Source of the DNA: Crocodylus rhombifer
Taxonomy: Eukaryota; Chordata; Crocodylia; Crocodylidae
Assembly (NCBI GenBank): GCA_038503035.1
Contig: JAVSML010024439.1
Coordinates: 1-64,000 of the forward strand
Length of the DNA: 64,000 nucleotides
Reading direction: 5' to 3'
How positions within the stretch are numbered: position 1 is the first letter of the stretch; each line of letters opens with the position of its first letter. Positions 27,901-42,900 of the stretch are shown piece by piece. Under the pieces are notes generated by a model. That model did not search any database and was not told the origin of the DNA. It was given only the letters and a program-made list of their open reading frames with translations. A program made the position numbers and the translations under genes.

Positions 27901-30900
27901 CTAATCCTTAACTGTGATTCCTAGGTACTACTATAAAACCAGAAGAATTGTTATTATTTAAGAAGATTAATTATAAAAATACATTAAAACAATATAAAAA
28001 TACCTGATTTGAATATTTGTGCTGTTGGACTTTTTATTTAAGGGTTTTTTTTAATATTTTGACTATTCTGAATATTTTTCACATGAAACTGGGGTGCAAA
28101 ATCAGTTTCCTCCCACAAGTTTCCTGTAAATGCCATCAAAGCAGAAAAAATAGCCAGCCCTGTCTGCTGCATTCCTTAATTCCTCATTCAGCTCTCTACA
28201 AGCCAGTATTGCCCCATTCAAAAAGGGAACGTAACAAAATGCCTCTCAGCATCTTTCTCAAGGAAGCAGAGGCAGTAGGTCTGATTTCCCTTTCTGCTTT
28301 AGGTTAGGCTTCCCAGTTATTGAATTAGGACTAGCAAACTGAGCTCATCAAACCTGTGTTCTCTCATGCCCCAGTATTTTCAGAAATTAATTCATCTGGG
28401 TTAGAAAAAAAACACTCATGTCTCATGAGAACATTTACCAGTATGGACCAAGCTGTTTTTGGACAAGTGACATTTTAAAACATCTTCCTAGGCTGTACTA
28501 CACACAGTGGAGAGAACAAGGAAATTCAAAAAGCCAAACCAATTATTACTGTACCTGATTCACAAATTTCACCTTTAAATTGGTCCATGCAGGTTAACTT
28601 TTCTGGGCATTTGCCCATTACTGAGTTGCACCTAAACTTTCCACGGCATGAGGGACACAGATGCACACAGTTTTCTCCATAGTATCCGAAAGAACATTCT
28701 GCATGGAGACCATCAACAGAGCAAAGTTAAAAATACAGTAACAGGGATGTAGCTAAACAACTTCCTAAATTATTTGTAAGGAAAAACATGATTCTGAGTT
28801 CAGTTTTACCACCTCTTTAGGAACTCCACAGCCAAGGCCTTAACCAAGATGCTGTGGAAGCAGTATTTTCTTAACTTGTACGATCTTTCATATGATTTCT
28901 GCAGCCAACAAGCAAATTCATTTATTCACTTGCAGAAAAAACATACTGCATGCATTGCATCATTTAAAAGAGCAGAGTCCCATATCATTGTTCTGCAGTC
29001 ATTTCTAACACCACGAAGTAGGTGTAAAATAGTCCCAGACAGAAAGTTTTATAACTACGTGGCAGTGATGCAAAGGTATAACGAATAAAAGGCCACAATT
29101 GTACCCTTTATATATTACGGAACAGCCAAGCAATAGGGGCTGTTTTGGTACAAAACTAACCTACAGCTGGCTGAAGTCACAGAAAGCTCAACCCAGAGGC
29201 GAGGTACCCCCAGGTTGTGTTCAGACCACAATGCCACTACTGTCACCATATGCACCATTGCAATTTCTAGCTGCCAACAACAGCTAGCGCAAGTTAAAAG
29301 ACATGTCCAACCGGTCCAACATATACCAAGGTACCATTTCAGCACAGACTTTGGGGATACTGATGTCACCTAGGGTCCTTTCCAGCCCCATTAGTAAGAG
29401 TGAGCACTTGTCCATCAGAGCCAAGTACAGGAACTAGAGATCTAGAGATGCAACAGCAATAAAAATGCTTAGTTGTAAAATTTAAGGGTAGTCATCCGTG
29501 TCAGTGACAGGGGCTGCCCTACCCCAGAAACTAACAGGTACCCAAACTAACGTCACTGGCAAAGAAGCATTGATATTTCATAGTTGGGAAGGAAGGGGCA
29601 AAACTTCTTCAAAGAGATCTATTATAAAATAATATCTATATGCAGCTACCTGAAATGTAAACATAAAAGTTAAGGGTCTGATTTCACTGTGCATCTTCCT
29701 GGCATAGCACTAGAGAACAGGGCATTTAAAGTACAGTGAATTGGAAATGTGGTGAATGCCCTCCAAAAACATCCATTCTATGGCAGAATCAGTCCAAAAC
29801 ATTTTAAAGAATTTAATATTTGAAAGTAATATAAAAGATTCCAACTGTACTTCACACTGTCATTTCTAAGTATTTCACAGAATTTTAACTGAATTTGTCA
29901 TTTTCACAACTGGGGGAAAAATTATTTATAAAAAGTTTATTTTAAGATTATACTGAACACTCAAAACTGGCGATGCAGAAAAGATTAAGGAAATGAACTT
30001 CGAAGAAGCAGACTAATTTTGTTCAACATTTGTACTGCAAACTTCCAAATGTGGCAAATTAACACACCAGCGCACACAGACATTTTTGGGGACCAAAACT
30101 AAAAATGCCCCCATTTTCATGAAATAATTTGACTTTGCTTTAAATAACCATAGGCATATTAAATGACTATAGTTTAAACAGTAAATGTGAATGTTTACCA
30201 CAGATGATTCTTCTGTACCTACAGCAATGTTTAGCTGGTGTGTGATACGTACCCTGTTTCACATATGTAACAACATCTGAGTCAGCAGCCAATTCAGAAA
30301 AATGGATCTCATCAATTCCTGCCACTCTTCTGAAGTAATTAGAGACCTTAACTACTCCTGTGCAGTTGTTGTCATATAAACAGTCTACCTTGGCATCATG
30401 AAGGGAGTCGTATATTTTCTTTGATGAAAGCGGCCCTGATAGGTATCGCTCAAGAAACACATCAAAAATGTTTGGCGCTGTGAAAAAGAAACAGCAAAAC
30501 AAGTGCACACTGCAACTATCAATTTGAGGAAGACACTCAAAGTGAGTTTTTGAAAATAATCATTAGTTTTGGGTGCGATTTTGGCCATGGAGAGATTAGA
30601 TTGTGGCTTTTCTAACTACATTGTCGCTTTCTGACACCACCTGAGAAATCTGGAATGTGGGCATAGACTACGCCTGGGATTAAAGCAAATCATACACAAA
30701 GTATATGGCTACATTAACCTGAGGTGAAAATGCATCTTTTATCATGAAAACTCTTCTCTGCCTTTGTTTAAGTCATGCATTTAGAAATTTGCTATATCAA
30801 AAAATAGTTTCTTACAACCATTGTTTTCAAAGAATTTTTGCAAAAATTCAACCAATTTTACATCCACGAATAACACGAGGAAACTACAGATTTGGAGGTT

Positions 30901-33900
30901 TTAAACATTAGTTGCATATTATGTGACTCCATCAGTCAGTTTCACGTTATATTCCAAAGTTGCTCACCTTCCATCACTTGAGGTAGCACTGCCACTGGAG
31001 TCATCACTAACAAGTTACAATGTCAGGGACTTACTGTGACAGGCAGGTCTCCCCTGTCACTGCACATCTTGGGAATACAGGTTCAGCATAAAGATAGCTG
31101 CACTCAGCAGCACACCAACAAAATGAGCCTCTGAAATAAGGATCTTATGCTCGATATCTATGTATAGATAGATAAAACCAGGACAATATATGGCCTGGGG
31201 TAACCTGTCATGAAAGACGCACGATTTTTGGTGCAAACTCAAGTGCAACGACACAGCCAATTGGTAGCTCCCTGAGCATGCCTTCAATCATCATAGAATT
31301 AAGGTCAAAAAAGGAAAGAACTAAAGTATAGAAATGCAATGATATATCAGTCTATATCCGATCAGCACCAATAAAAGGATAATTGATATTATCGGCAATT
31401 GGCTTTTTTTGGCCAGTATAGCCAATAATGTCACAGTTAAATGCCATGTGCATGTGCACAGCCACAGCATGCACATGACCAGGAATGCAGCCCAGAAGCT
31501 TGGAAAGCAACATCCTACCACTAAGTCTGTAGGGGGAAGGGACATGGAGGGGACAGATGGAGACCCTCCACAGTGAGGGAGGAAGTGGAGCTGGGGCAGG
31601 GGCAAGGGCAGAAGCAGCTGCCCAGCAAGGGCAATGAATGCAACCCTGAAAGCAGGGGAGAACCATGGGTGGCTTGTCTGGTGCAGGGGGCAGGAGGGTG
31701 AGGAGAGAGAGGCAGCTCCCCACTGCTGCATGCACCCCAACGGGAGGCATGGGGGACACATGTGCCTCCCAGATTTTTGCACAGGGTAAAGGCAGGCTGC
31801 CTGCTGCGGGCTTGGGGCCAGGGGCTGCGCCAGCCTCAACCCAGCAGGGAGGCTGGGTTGGGGCAGCGCTGGGATCGGTAGCTACAGGGTAGCTACCAGG
31901 AATTTTGGGATGGTTGTAGCTCACCCTATAACCCCCCTCCCGCTCACCCCTGCCTGCCCCAAATGGAGCCCTAACCCAGCCTGTTGCCGGGAAGAGGTCA
32001 GTGCAGCCCCTGGCCCCCCAGCCCACAGTGGGCAACCCGCCCTCACCCCATGCACAAATACAGGGGACACATGCCCCCCCAGACCTCCCGTGCGGGTGCA
32101 TGCTGCAGTGGGGAGCCATCTTCCCACGACCCCCAGATGAGCTGCCTGTAGCTCTGCCCCGCTTCCAGAGTTGCATTCACTGCCCTAGCTGGGCAGCACC
32201 TGCCCCTGCCCCAGCCCCAGCCCACTCCCTCCTCACTCTGGGGGCCTTGATCTGCCCCCCACCTCCCCACACACACCTGTCCCCCCACCACCACAGACTT
32301 ACCGGCAAGACAATGCTCTCCAAGCTGCCACGCTGCATATTGCCTATTGGATCAGTATTGGGCTATACGGCTGGTTAATAATCTGCCATTGGTACTGGCC
32401 AAAAAAATCTTTATCGGTGCACTCCTACTAAAGTATAATGATAAAAGTCTCTTGAACAAAACCTGAAATCAAAAAAAATGCATAGCTGCATTGACAATAC
32501 CAGATTCACTGTCACGAGCCAAAAAGATACAGCCCTCAATGACTTCAACCAAGAGATGCCCCTTTACAGACTCTCAGGATCTCCCTGGTATCTATCAGCC
32601 TACACACTCTTACAACGTTTCCTCTTTTCTGACTGCTGTGTTTAGGGCAGAATTTTTATGAAAGTCACTTTATATGATTAATATGCACTTAATTCTATTC
32701 TCCCACTTAAATATTTAACAGTAACTAGCAAAAAAGATTGGTTTTAAGTTTTTTTTTCATAAAAACTCCTTCATTGCAACTTACATTCAGTTTTCTTACA
32801 GAGCCACCTGTGCTCATCCTCACAGTTTAACTTCAAAATACTTGAGGATGTTGATTTCATACCGGCACATCTTCCAGCTGAGTCTCCAGGCATGGGTAAC
32901 CTGACATGCAAGTACACAGGGAATCTCCTGGAACATTTACTTTTTTTAAAAAGCTTACATGTGTAAGATGGCCATTAAAACTTAAAGCATTAGAACAACA
33001 GTCCTTGGCATACAAGAACTTTGGAAACTTAAGTCTCAAAACACTCTTGGCAAATCTTTACATTAACTTCTAGGCTGATTCAGCCACTAAGAGTGAAATC
33101 CCAGTGCAGAGGATAAATGTAAGCACTGATCACTACTTCAGTACCACTTACACCTTCAAATTTAGAGATGCATATGGTCTGTAGCCTTGGTGTTAGTGTC
33201 TGCATGGGATCAAATTGTGGCCAGGACGAGTAAGGGCACAACTAGCATCCTTTCAGTGCCCTCTGAAACCAAATGCACCACTGCCCCTAGGAACATGGTG
33301 TTGTGCTCCGTTTTGTTACTGCTATTTATTAGAAACACCATGCTGGCATATTAACATATGAATTAGAATGAAAAAAGCTGTTTTTGTTTCCTTTTTGCCA
33401 CTGTAAAAATCAGGAAAAAATGTCTTTTTAGGAAGACAGACAAGTTCTATAGTCTCCTTTTTACAAATGCAGAAATTGCAGCACAGAGTGGTTATATAAT
33501 TTGCTTAGCATCACATTCCATTAATAAATATCCATGAACAGAACCTAAATTCAATCCTTCAGCTCATGGCTGTTGTTTAGGGAATACAGACAACACGTGA
33601 AAGAAGCAAACCAGCTTTTATAGCATCTGAAAGAAGCATACATCTTCCTCCCATGTACAGTGTACTAACCCACCATATTCTTATTACAGCAAAAAAACAG
33701 TTGAACAGGAACTGGTGCTTACGGCACTGTGGTAAAGAGGGCATGCTGTTTCAAGCACCCTTTCAGTAACACACTTCATTGCTGCTCTTTGCCATACATT
33801 TCAACAGATAGTTGGGCTTCAGCAACTTGAGAATGCTGGCCTACACAGCAGGCTCTTCCCAAATACATGGGTCTTTTCCCAAATAATACACTATTCCTAC

Positions 33901-36900
33901 AGATTTAGATATTTTCAAACTGATCAAAAATGGGGAAAGAAAATTGCACAATAAATCACACTTTTTCTTATATTCTGAATTTCAAAATATTGATAGAACT
34001 TTTAAAAAGTTTCAATAACTTAGGTAAGTTTCAGTAAAATATTTTCCTAGGATGCAAGATTATTATTGATTATTATTATAACTTAAACCAGTACTGTATG
34101 ACAACTTAAAATGTGAAGCATCACTTATGCTGTTTTGTCTTTACGTACTTTTATGGGCCATCATTCTCAGCTGGTGGAATCAGTACAGCTACTAACTTCA
34201 GGAGAACTATGTGTTCACAACACCAAAGTCTGGCCCATCACAGTCCTAAACACTACTTTACCAGTGAAGTTCTTTGGCTGCTGAGTTCCCATTTGACCAA
34301 ATCCATATAGATTCTTGTTGCCTGCTATTCAGTCCAATCCAAAAAGTTTCAGATGTAATTAGAGACAACAGCCAAGCCTATCAATGACATAAGACAACAT
34401 GACTTTTTTGGATATAGTGGTATTTACTGCAGCAAGGTCTAAAACATTAGATTTATGTCTAAGATTATAGGTTTTTTTTCTTTTTTTGTGTTTCATTCAC
34501 ATTTCCCCACCAAATATAAGAAATACCAGTTCTTTTTGGCTCCCAATCCACAGCAGATCTGCACTTCTGAATCTTCTACACATCTGCCTTGCTTTTACCC
34601 AACTGACAGAGGTTTCTGTGCTCACAAAGTAACAGTTGCCTTCCCAATACGACCAACCAGGAAAACGTGGGCACCATAAACTTTTCATTTCTAGTCAAAA
34701 AAGGAAGTAAAAATACAAAAAGGTCCTGTTTACTGGCATCTAATGAAAGGATCATTAGTTAATCACTGACAAAATGAATGGGAAAGAAAAACAACAGCAA
34801 AAATTAGCACATGTAAAATGACACCAAAAACACATGCAGATCTTCAAAGTTTTGTACTGCATTAAACAAATACAATCCTCCTCCCTCCACCCTGCATGTA
34901 CAATGCCTGTGTTATCATTTACGTACCTCTTTGACAGGCTGTTGGTGCACTCTGGGCACTGCAAAAGTGGAAATCATTGCAAGTGCCTGTGTATGGATTG
35001 CAGAGGCCATTATTGTAACATAAACTGCACACAGACGAACAATCCTTTCCAAAGTAACCCATAGCACAATCTAAAAAGCAAGAGTGGAAGCTGCCATGCC
35101 ATGCATTTCATGGCCACACGGTTACGATACAATGGCTGGATATGTCTGTGACAGTCCCTTTTATAGCTAGGGGAGAAGTAAAGAGAAAGGGGCCCCTGTT
35201 CCCCAGTGAAAGCCTACTTCTAAGTTGCTTCTTTTGGGAATCTGGATGCAAAATGGAGAGTGGAGGCAAGGAGTATGCACAGCCATAGCTCTAGCTCTAT
35301 ATGCCAGCCTGGGGGTATGCTTCACCCCTAGAAAGCCTTGCAGTGCTCGCCCTTCTGTGGCTAGATTTCAGCACTTGAATTCAGCTTTGGTGAAATATAA
35401 CAATTTGTTTTGTGTTTAAACCTCAAATCTGGATTGGAACATATCAACTCCTGACAGATACCAAAGGAGTCCAACCTTTTCTCTTATACTTTGGCAGCAT
35501 TGGTACAATTTGTCCTGCCAATAGAAACTGAGAGGACACCCACAGAAGTCTGGAAATTAAATGTCTTTAACTATATGACACAACACTGCACAATGTAAAA
35601 CCATCTTGGAACAATAAAAGAAGACACTCAGAATTAGTAATAACCACGCTATCACTATTAACCTAGCAGTTAATAGCAGCATCACATTAGAAATACTGGA
35701 AGCCACTTTCTGTTCCTCTAGACAGGGCTTGTAACTGGTCTTATCAGAGTGCATGGGATCTGTGGGCTACCTGAATATTTCAGGCTTACCTGATTTTACG
35801 TAGGCGTAGGAATTGCTCTCTTCACTTTTCATCAATGCTGTTCCTCCAGCAAGAGCATAAACATTCTGCCAGGTAGAAATTCCTGTGCACTTCTCCCTAA
35901 GTTCCAGGCAGGCTTCTTTAGCAGAATGCAAATCTGCATGTACTTCTAATGGATCACGTGTCGATGAGAGAAGGACTTTGGCTTTATGTTCTTGATATCG
36001 CTCAACATCTAAAGAGAAGGGGAGAACAAGAAAATAAAAGAAACATAAAGTGCAATTATACAGCTAGGTGTCCACCTATGCTCCCAAAGGCACAACTTAG
36101 GTGACAATCCAACCTCTGCAATGAGCCCAACTTCCTCTACCTGCAAAACCACAGCTGGTTGTGTAACTTCTCCAAAGTTAAAGATTTCTTGCTGTTTTAG
36201 TCAACCAAAAATCCATAATGAAAAGAGTGAGCTTGCAATTTGCCACAATCTGATGGGACCTCTATGGCGGTGATCTCTCCAGTTTTTTTTCCATGCACAC
36301 TGCAATACACACTACTGCTCCACTTCTACAACAGGATGACCTGATTGCCTCTACTTTCCTTCTTGTCAATGACTGAAAGCTGAGCAGGAGCAAGGCTTAT
36401 GTACCACCTAAGTCCTCAAACTAGAAACATAAGTAAAACATATGCTATGTGCCAGTCCTTCAGTATACAGGAGTGAATTTGACTCAACCCAAGCATTGCT
36501 GTATTGATAAATTGTACAGCATCAGAGAGCAGGTTCAAAGTGAAAGATGGCATTTGACAAAGTCTTTCTAACTGGAAAAAAAAATTAAAAAGACAATAAT
36601 GAAGTTGTGCAATTTTCCAGAAAATGTGAGACAAAGCAAACTATTTTTGAGAACCAGGAGAAGCAGGGAAATGATCTTGGATTACTTCTGAGTCATGCTT
36701 TATTGTATGGCCATGTGAAAATTGCAGGTTAGCTCTCTCTGTGTCATCAGCATTCAAAAGTTGTGTAACAAAGGAAAAATATAAAGGTTAAAAGATAAAA
36801 GATTTAATCTGCCTTTTTAGTTTTCTTGCATCAGTTTGCAAACCTTGTGTCATTCTGTTGTTTTAAAAAAAATATCCTGATACTTAAAAAGAAAAGAACA

Positions 36901-39900
36901 ATGCCTATTTCTAAACTATTTATCATATATAGCATGCAGGAATCAAGAGCAATTCAAAACCTGCAAAGCTGTATGTGCAGACCAGCTTTCAAAAACAAAT
37001 CTAGCACAGAAGACAGAGCACAAAGCCAGGCCACGTTCAACAGACTACTATGGTCATGGGTAAGTCAAAGGCATTTTATAAAGTGATTTCCTTTTTTCCT
37101 TATTGTTACAAATAAAAGGTATAAAAAATAGCTGCAAAAATTGTCAAAAAGATAATGAAAACCTAGCAGCTGAAATCCAAGAGATCTTTGTTTTATAAAG
37201 TGTTGACATAGTTCATAAGGCGTTTCCTACGGCTTTGAGAAGAGCATTCTGCGAAATTCAACTTTAATCAAAAAAGTAAAAACCGTGACAGCAGGCTTCT
37301 ATTATTTTCTAAGACTCATAACTCATTTCTGCCTCCTTTCATACACAGCTCATTGTTATCACTGTCTCCACAGAAGCAAAATGAACAGCACTTAACTGTC
37401 CAGTTAAGATTTACAAAAACACTAATGAAAAAGATTAATCAAAGCATGCTTAACTACCCTGACAAGATGACTCAACAGTAGCATGTGGTTCCTGTTTAAT
37501 ACATTAAGAATATCAAGTGAATAATGAATTTCATTTGAAAAAAATGGACTGTGCTAAGACCTTGATCACAGAAAAATCAAAGCTAAAGGCTTTTTCTTCC
37601 TTACAAGTTTTCCTAGTACAGCTGTTAGTCAGCAATGTGATTTTTTTTCCTATCATACCGGTATAAAGACACCTTACACTGATATCGTTTATTTCAGTTC
37701 CTGATATGAAATAATCTATCCCCAATATAATAAAATCAGCAAAAAATGTCAAATGTAAACAAGCCCTTAGTAGTAAGAGCTTACTCCCATAATGTTTTTT
37801 TCCTGACTATATTCCCTATAAGCCCCTTTGAACCCTAAGGGTGCGTCTGGGTAAGCGCAGCTGTGCGGCATGCGGCACCACAAATGTGTTTGGGGCGCCA
37901 CACACTGCACAATCCAGTGTTCTCTGCGCTCCAAGGTTGTGCTGCCCAAGTGTGTGCAGCTCTGGGTTTTTATTCTGCAGGTTTTTTGACCCCTGGATAT
38001 CCAGGAGTCAGAAAACCCCATAAAAAAAAAGACAGAGCAGCACATGCTCAGACATGGGAGCCATACTACCACAGGACCGTCCATGTGTATTTTGGGGTGT
38101 ATCTGGGTGTATTTTGTTACTGTAGCTGTGATGGCAGCAGTTGGAACTTGCACGTAATATGTGCATTGCTGTTCTTCAGGAGCTAAAACTGGTATCCAGT
38201 GACTGGGTAGGCATCTTAAAGCAACACGCTCATTATTTAGCATCAATGCATTTCAGAGAAAAATATCATAAAAGAAAAGACTGTATGTCTTACCAGCAAA
38301 AAACACCTCTTGAAATTCTGGTGAACCAGGAACTTACGATCCTGAAAATGGAAGCTTATCCATTGTTTTTCAACAGTCTCCATTAATATAAAGCAATATA
38401 GCAATCTAAAGCAATATGAGGCAGACTCTTCCTATGCCTGGAGAAGCATATTTGTGGCTCACAGCTCACAAAGAACAATTTTTCCAACTATTTAGTTGGT
38501 GTAATAAAAGATATTACATTTACCCAAAGAACCTCACCTGCCTATTTTTCTCACTTAATAGTTATACAGTTTCCCTCAACAGCATCACCATAAAGCATTA
38601 ATAAATTTATTATATGGAAGTTCCACATCTGCCTAAGGAACTACTTATGAAAACAAACACTACTCATCATTGAGCTTGCAGGATTGAGTGTTGAAAATAA
38701 CATTTGTGAGAAAATACCTGATTTAGACATTGATCAATTAAGCAATTTCTGCACACATTCTCACCTGCACTTCTCTTGCAGATCCAATGGGCCTTGGCAT
38801 TACAGTCCAAAGGAATCAAATTGCCGTTAGAAATTTTCACACAGTACGTAGTGTTTGGCTGAACTGGGTGTGTGATCCAAGACCTCTCGTTATATTTTAA
38901 TGGAATAAAAAAGAAGTCACTATTAAAGAAAAAAAATCTAGAGACATAATCACTACAGCACCATAAATTCTGACGTTCTCGTTTGTTTATTTTTAATCAG
39001 CACTGTGGTTGGTAGAAAAAAACGAGAGGCAAAATCATAAGATTTCAGTGAAAGTTGCCATTTTTTAATTTAATGTTTGAAATATTGACCAGCTCTAGCT
39101 TTTGGTTCCATTCTCTGCCTCTGAACTCTCAAATCTACATTGTGCTTTAGCAGTCAAGTTTGAAAACAGACTTCTCTCTTTTAAACACCAAGCCACACGT
39201 CTCCTATGCTGTTCACACAGAGAGAGAAATACAGGCCAATTTGTATCCCGCTTTCCCACTACTGGAACACTGTGATGCGGGAACTCTGGTCTCACCAGCA
39301 ATAAGTTTCTCTGCTGGATTACTCAGGTTACAACAATATTGCTGTGCCCAGTAGAAAGAAAACCTTTAACAGCCATTTACTGCTACTCCAGCCATTATAT
39401 CCAGTGAAAAAGGGGTTGGAATGGGATTGAGGGTCTCACTGAATAGCTTTGTATTCTTCATTTCATGTTAAGTTATATATATTCCATAAATCTTTTCCTC
39501 AGAAGCTCTCCAACGCAATGGCTATATCTGAGCTAGTGGGTTAGAATCCCATTTTCAAAACCATTTAATTTGCATGACGTAGCCAGAGTTTCTGCTGCAG
39601 TCTGCTTCACTGGTATTTTCACAGATTCATAGAAAATGAGAGTTGGAAGGGACCTCAGGTCTAGTCCAACCCCTTGCTCAAGGAAGGACCATCCCCAAAA
39701 AATCATCCCAGCCAAAGCTTTGTCTAGCCAGGTCTTGAACACCTCCAAGGATGGAGCTTCCACCACCTGTCTGGGTAACCTGTTCCAGTGGTTTACTACC
39801 CTCCAGGTGAGAAAATTCTTCCTCATATCTAACCTAAACTTCCCTTGCTGCAACTTGAGACCATTACTCCTTGCCCTCTCACCTGCCATCACCGAGAACA

Positions 39901-42900
39901 GTCCAGCTCCATCCTCTTTGTAACACCCCTTCAGGTAGTTGAAGGCTGCTATTAAATCCCCTCAGTATCCTCTTCTACAGACTAAATAAGCCCACTTCCC
40001 TCAGTCTTTCCTCAGAAGCCCCTGCCCCCTCACCATATTTGTCACCCTCCGCTGGATTCTCTCCAATTTGTTCACATCCTTTCTGTAGTAGTGGGGAGAG
40101 GCAAAACTGAATACAGTACTATAGATGTGGCCTCACCAGTGCTGAATCAAGGGGAATAATCACTTCTCTTGACCTGGAGGCAACACACCTACCACAGTGC
40201 AGCCCAGTATGCTGTTAGTCTTCTTTGCAACAAGGGCACACTGTTGGCTCATCTTCAGCTTATTGTCCACTGTAACCCCCAGGTCCTTTTCTGCAGAGCT
40301 GCTGCCCAGCCATTCAGCCCCCAGCCTGTACACACGGTGCATGGGATTGTTTTGTCCTAAGTGCAGGACTCTGCACTGATTACATGAGTATTAACTGATC
40401 TGATTACATGAGTACTAACTCATGTAATCAGATTTTTACCTTCTACGGGTGATTATTTTTAAGTCTAATTTTTATCTCATGAAAAAATAAATAAAAGTGG
40501 ATCAAGCAAACATGCTCAGTATGCTTAAAAAACACATTTATTTAGTAAGTGAACTTTTCAAATCATTCTTACCAGGGTGCTGTCAGGTCTGCTGGTGATC
40601 CTTCGGACCATCTAAAATTAGTCATATCTTCCAAATTATTCAATCCAATCCAAAAATTGTCCAGAGGCAACTTTAAAATCCACATCTGCAGAAATCAGAG
40701 AAATTATTAATTCTTTTCTAAACAGGTTTGAGTAACAATCAGCACTTGTATAATAACTTTCATCCAGGAAATTCAGACACTGCTTCTACAAATACTGTAA
40801 AAAGAGTTATCATCTCTCTTCTAAAAATCTGAGGACTGAGACACAAGCAAGTTACGCGTCTTTTCTGAAGTCACGTGACATCTTTTTGGTAGGGCAGAAA
40901 ATTCAAGCAAGACTTCTGGTCTTTTTAAATACTTGGTAACATGGTCTCACACATCAGGCCAAATTCTTCTCCTAGTTATACTCATACAACCTCACAGTAT
41001 CAACAGGATAGCTCTGATGTAATTCTGTGCAAAGACTCTCCCACCAGCATACAGCATGCATGACTCATTTAGTTCCAAAACTGAAAGCAGTGCAGTTGGC
41101 AGCAGGCATCATAAAGCAGGAAACTAATCAATATCTCTGCGCAGCCTCTCCCCAGGCATATTTGATTTTTAAAGAGTTCTTGAACATCAAAATAAAAAAG
41201 CATTTAATTTGCATGCAGTCAGAGAAGAGGAGGATAGAAGCAGTGCATGCAGGCATGGTTATGTATCAAACTCACAAGATGACATGCTCTTTTTTGCTTT
41301 TTAAATGTCTTGTCTTTGCAATGATTAGTGTTTTTAAAGAAAGTTGCTTAACAGCCCTAGTTTAGGGGAACCTACAAGATCTACTTCCTTCAACAGAAAT
41401 AAACTGCGGTGAGTCTGTTAAAAAGAACTGCATAAAGAATCTGACAACATTTTTTTAAATTACTAACACACCCGAAGCAAAGAAAATGACTCGTTTATTA
41501 TTGTTTCTTTTTTAAATTCATTTCCTGTGCTGATGTGTTCCCATTGCACTTTTGTCAAAAGAGCTGATTTGCTTCTTGTTTTCAATGATATAAATCCAGA
41601 ATAAATAATCGCAACACACTCAGTGGACTCATACAACTGTAAAAACAGTGACTAAGTCTCCATATTTAAAGCAACATTTTCAAAGACTATCTGGCAAAAC
41701 CTTGTTCAACAATGAAGTCTGAAAATATGAAGACCCTATGGGTGATGCTACAACACCATGCAGTATACTAGTGGAACTTGCTCCACTGAAACCTCCATTT
41801 AGTACAGGTGCACCAATATAGCAGTGCTGTATCAAATCAGGACCAATAAAAGGAAAATTACCATGCTCAGATATCAGCTTTTTTTGGCCAGGGTAGCCAA
41901 TAATGCCACCAATAAAAGACGCATGCATGTGCACAGCTGCCATGCATACAACCAGGACTGGAGCAGCTCTCCCAGCAGCTTGGAGAGCAGTGTCCTGCCA
42001 GTAAGTCTGTGGTGGGGAAGGGGAGTGGGGGAGGGAAGGGGCATGGGCAGGGGCAGACTGAGGCCCCCATTGCATGGGACAAGGGCAGGGACAGGGATTG
42101 GGGCAGCAAATGGGATCCCAGGGCAAGGAGCAGAACAGAACCGCGGGAGGCTCGTCCGGGGGAGTGGGGGGCACGGCTCCCCACTGCTGAGCATTGCCCT
42201 GGGGGAGGCATGGGGGCCACGTGCCCTCCTGGATTTGTGTGCGGGGAGGAGGTAGGCTGTGGGCTCAGGACCAGGGGCTTTGCTAGTCTCTTCCCAGGCT
42301 GGGAGGTGGGCCAGGGCTGGGCTCAAAGCAGGCGGAAGTGGGGCGGGCTCAACTGCATGGGGTGGGTGGTAGCAGCGCTGAGAGGGGTGGGTATGGGGGG
42401 GCTATGGAGAATTTTAGGGTGGCTACAGTCCCCTCCCCATCCTCCCCTAGTGCCTCCCATGTTCAGGGCACTCCACTCTGCTGCCTTTCCCTTGGGAGCC
42501 CTGCACTGGAAGATGGGCAGGGGGCATGCAGCCGGTGAGGGCTCCTAAGGGAAAGGCAGCAGAGTGGAGTGCCCCCAGCAGGGGTAGCACTGGGGGGGGG
42601 GGGGCTTGGAGAGCTACAGTTCTCTCAAAATTCCCCCATACCCATATAGTCATCCCAAAGCCCCCATATACCCAACCCTCGAAGAGCTGCCTGCCCTGCG
42701 CAGCTGATCCTGCCCCACTCCCGCCACCTCCAAGCCAAACACCACACCAGGAGAAGCCTGGCACCGCCCTTGTCCCAAGCCCACAGTGGGCAGCCTGCCT
42801 CTGCCCAGTGCACAAATCGGGGGGGGGGGCACATGGCCCCCAGACCTCCCCCAGAGATGTGCACAGCAGCAGGGAGCCGCCTCCCCCGCATCTCACCCTG

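Noticed and set aside
31352..32176. 274-codon minus-strand ORF, the longest in the window
   Set aside because: It lies inside foldback hAT-like copy A, is proline- and glycine-rich with no domain, and has equally long frames on the other strand.
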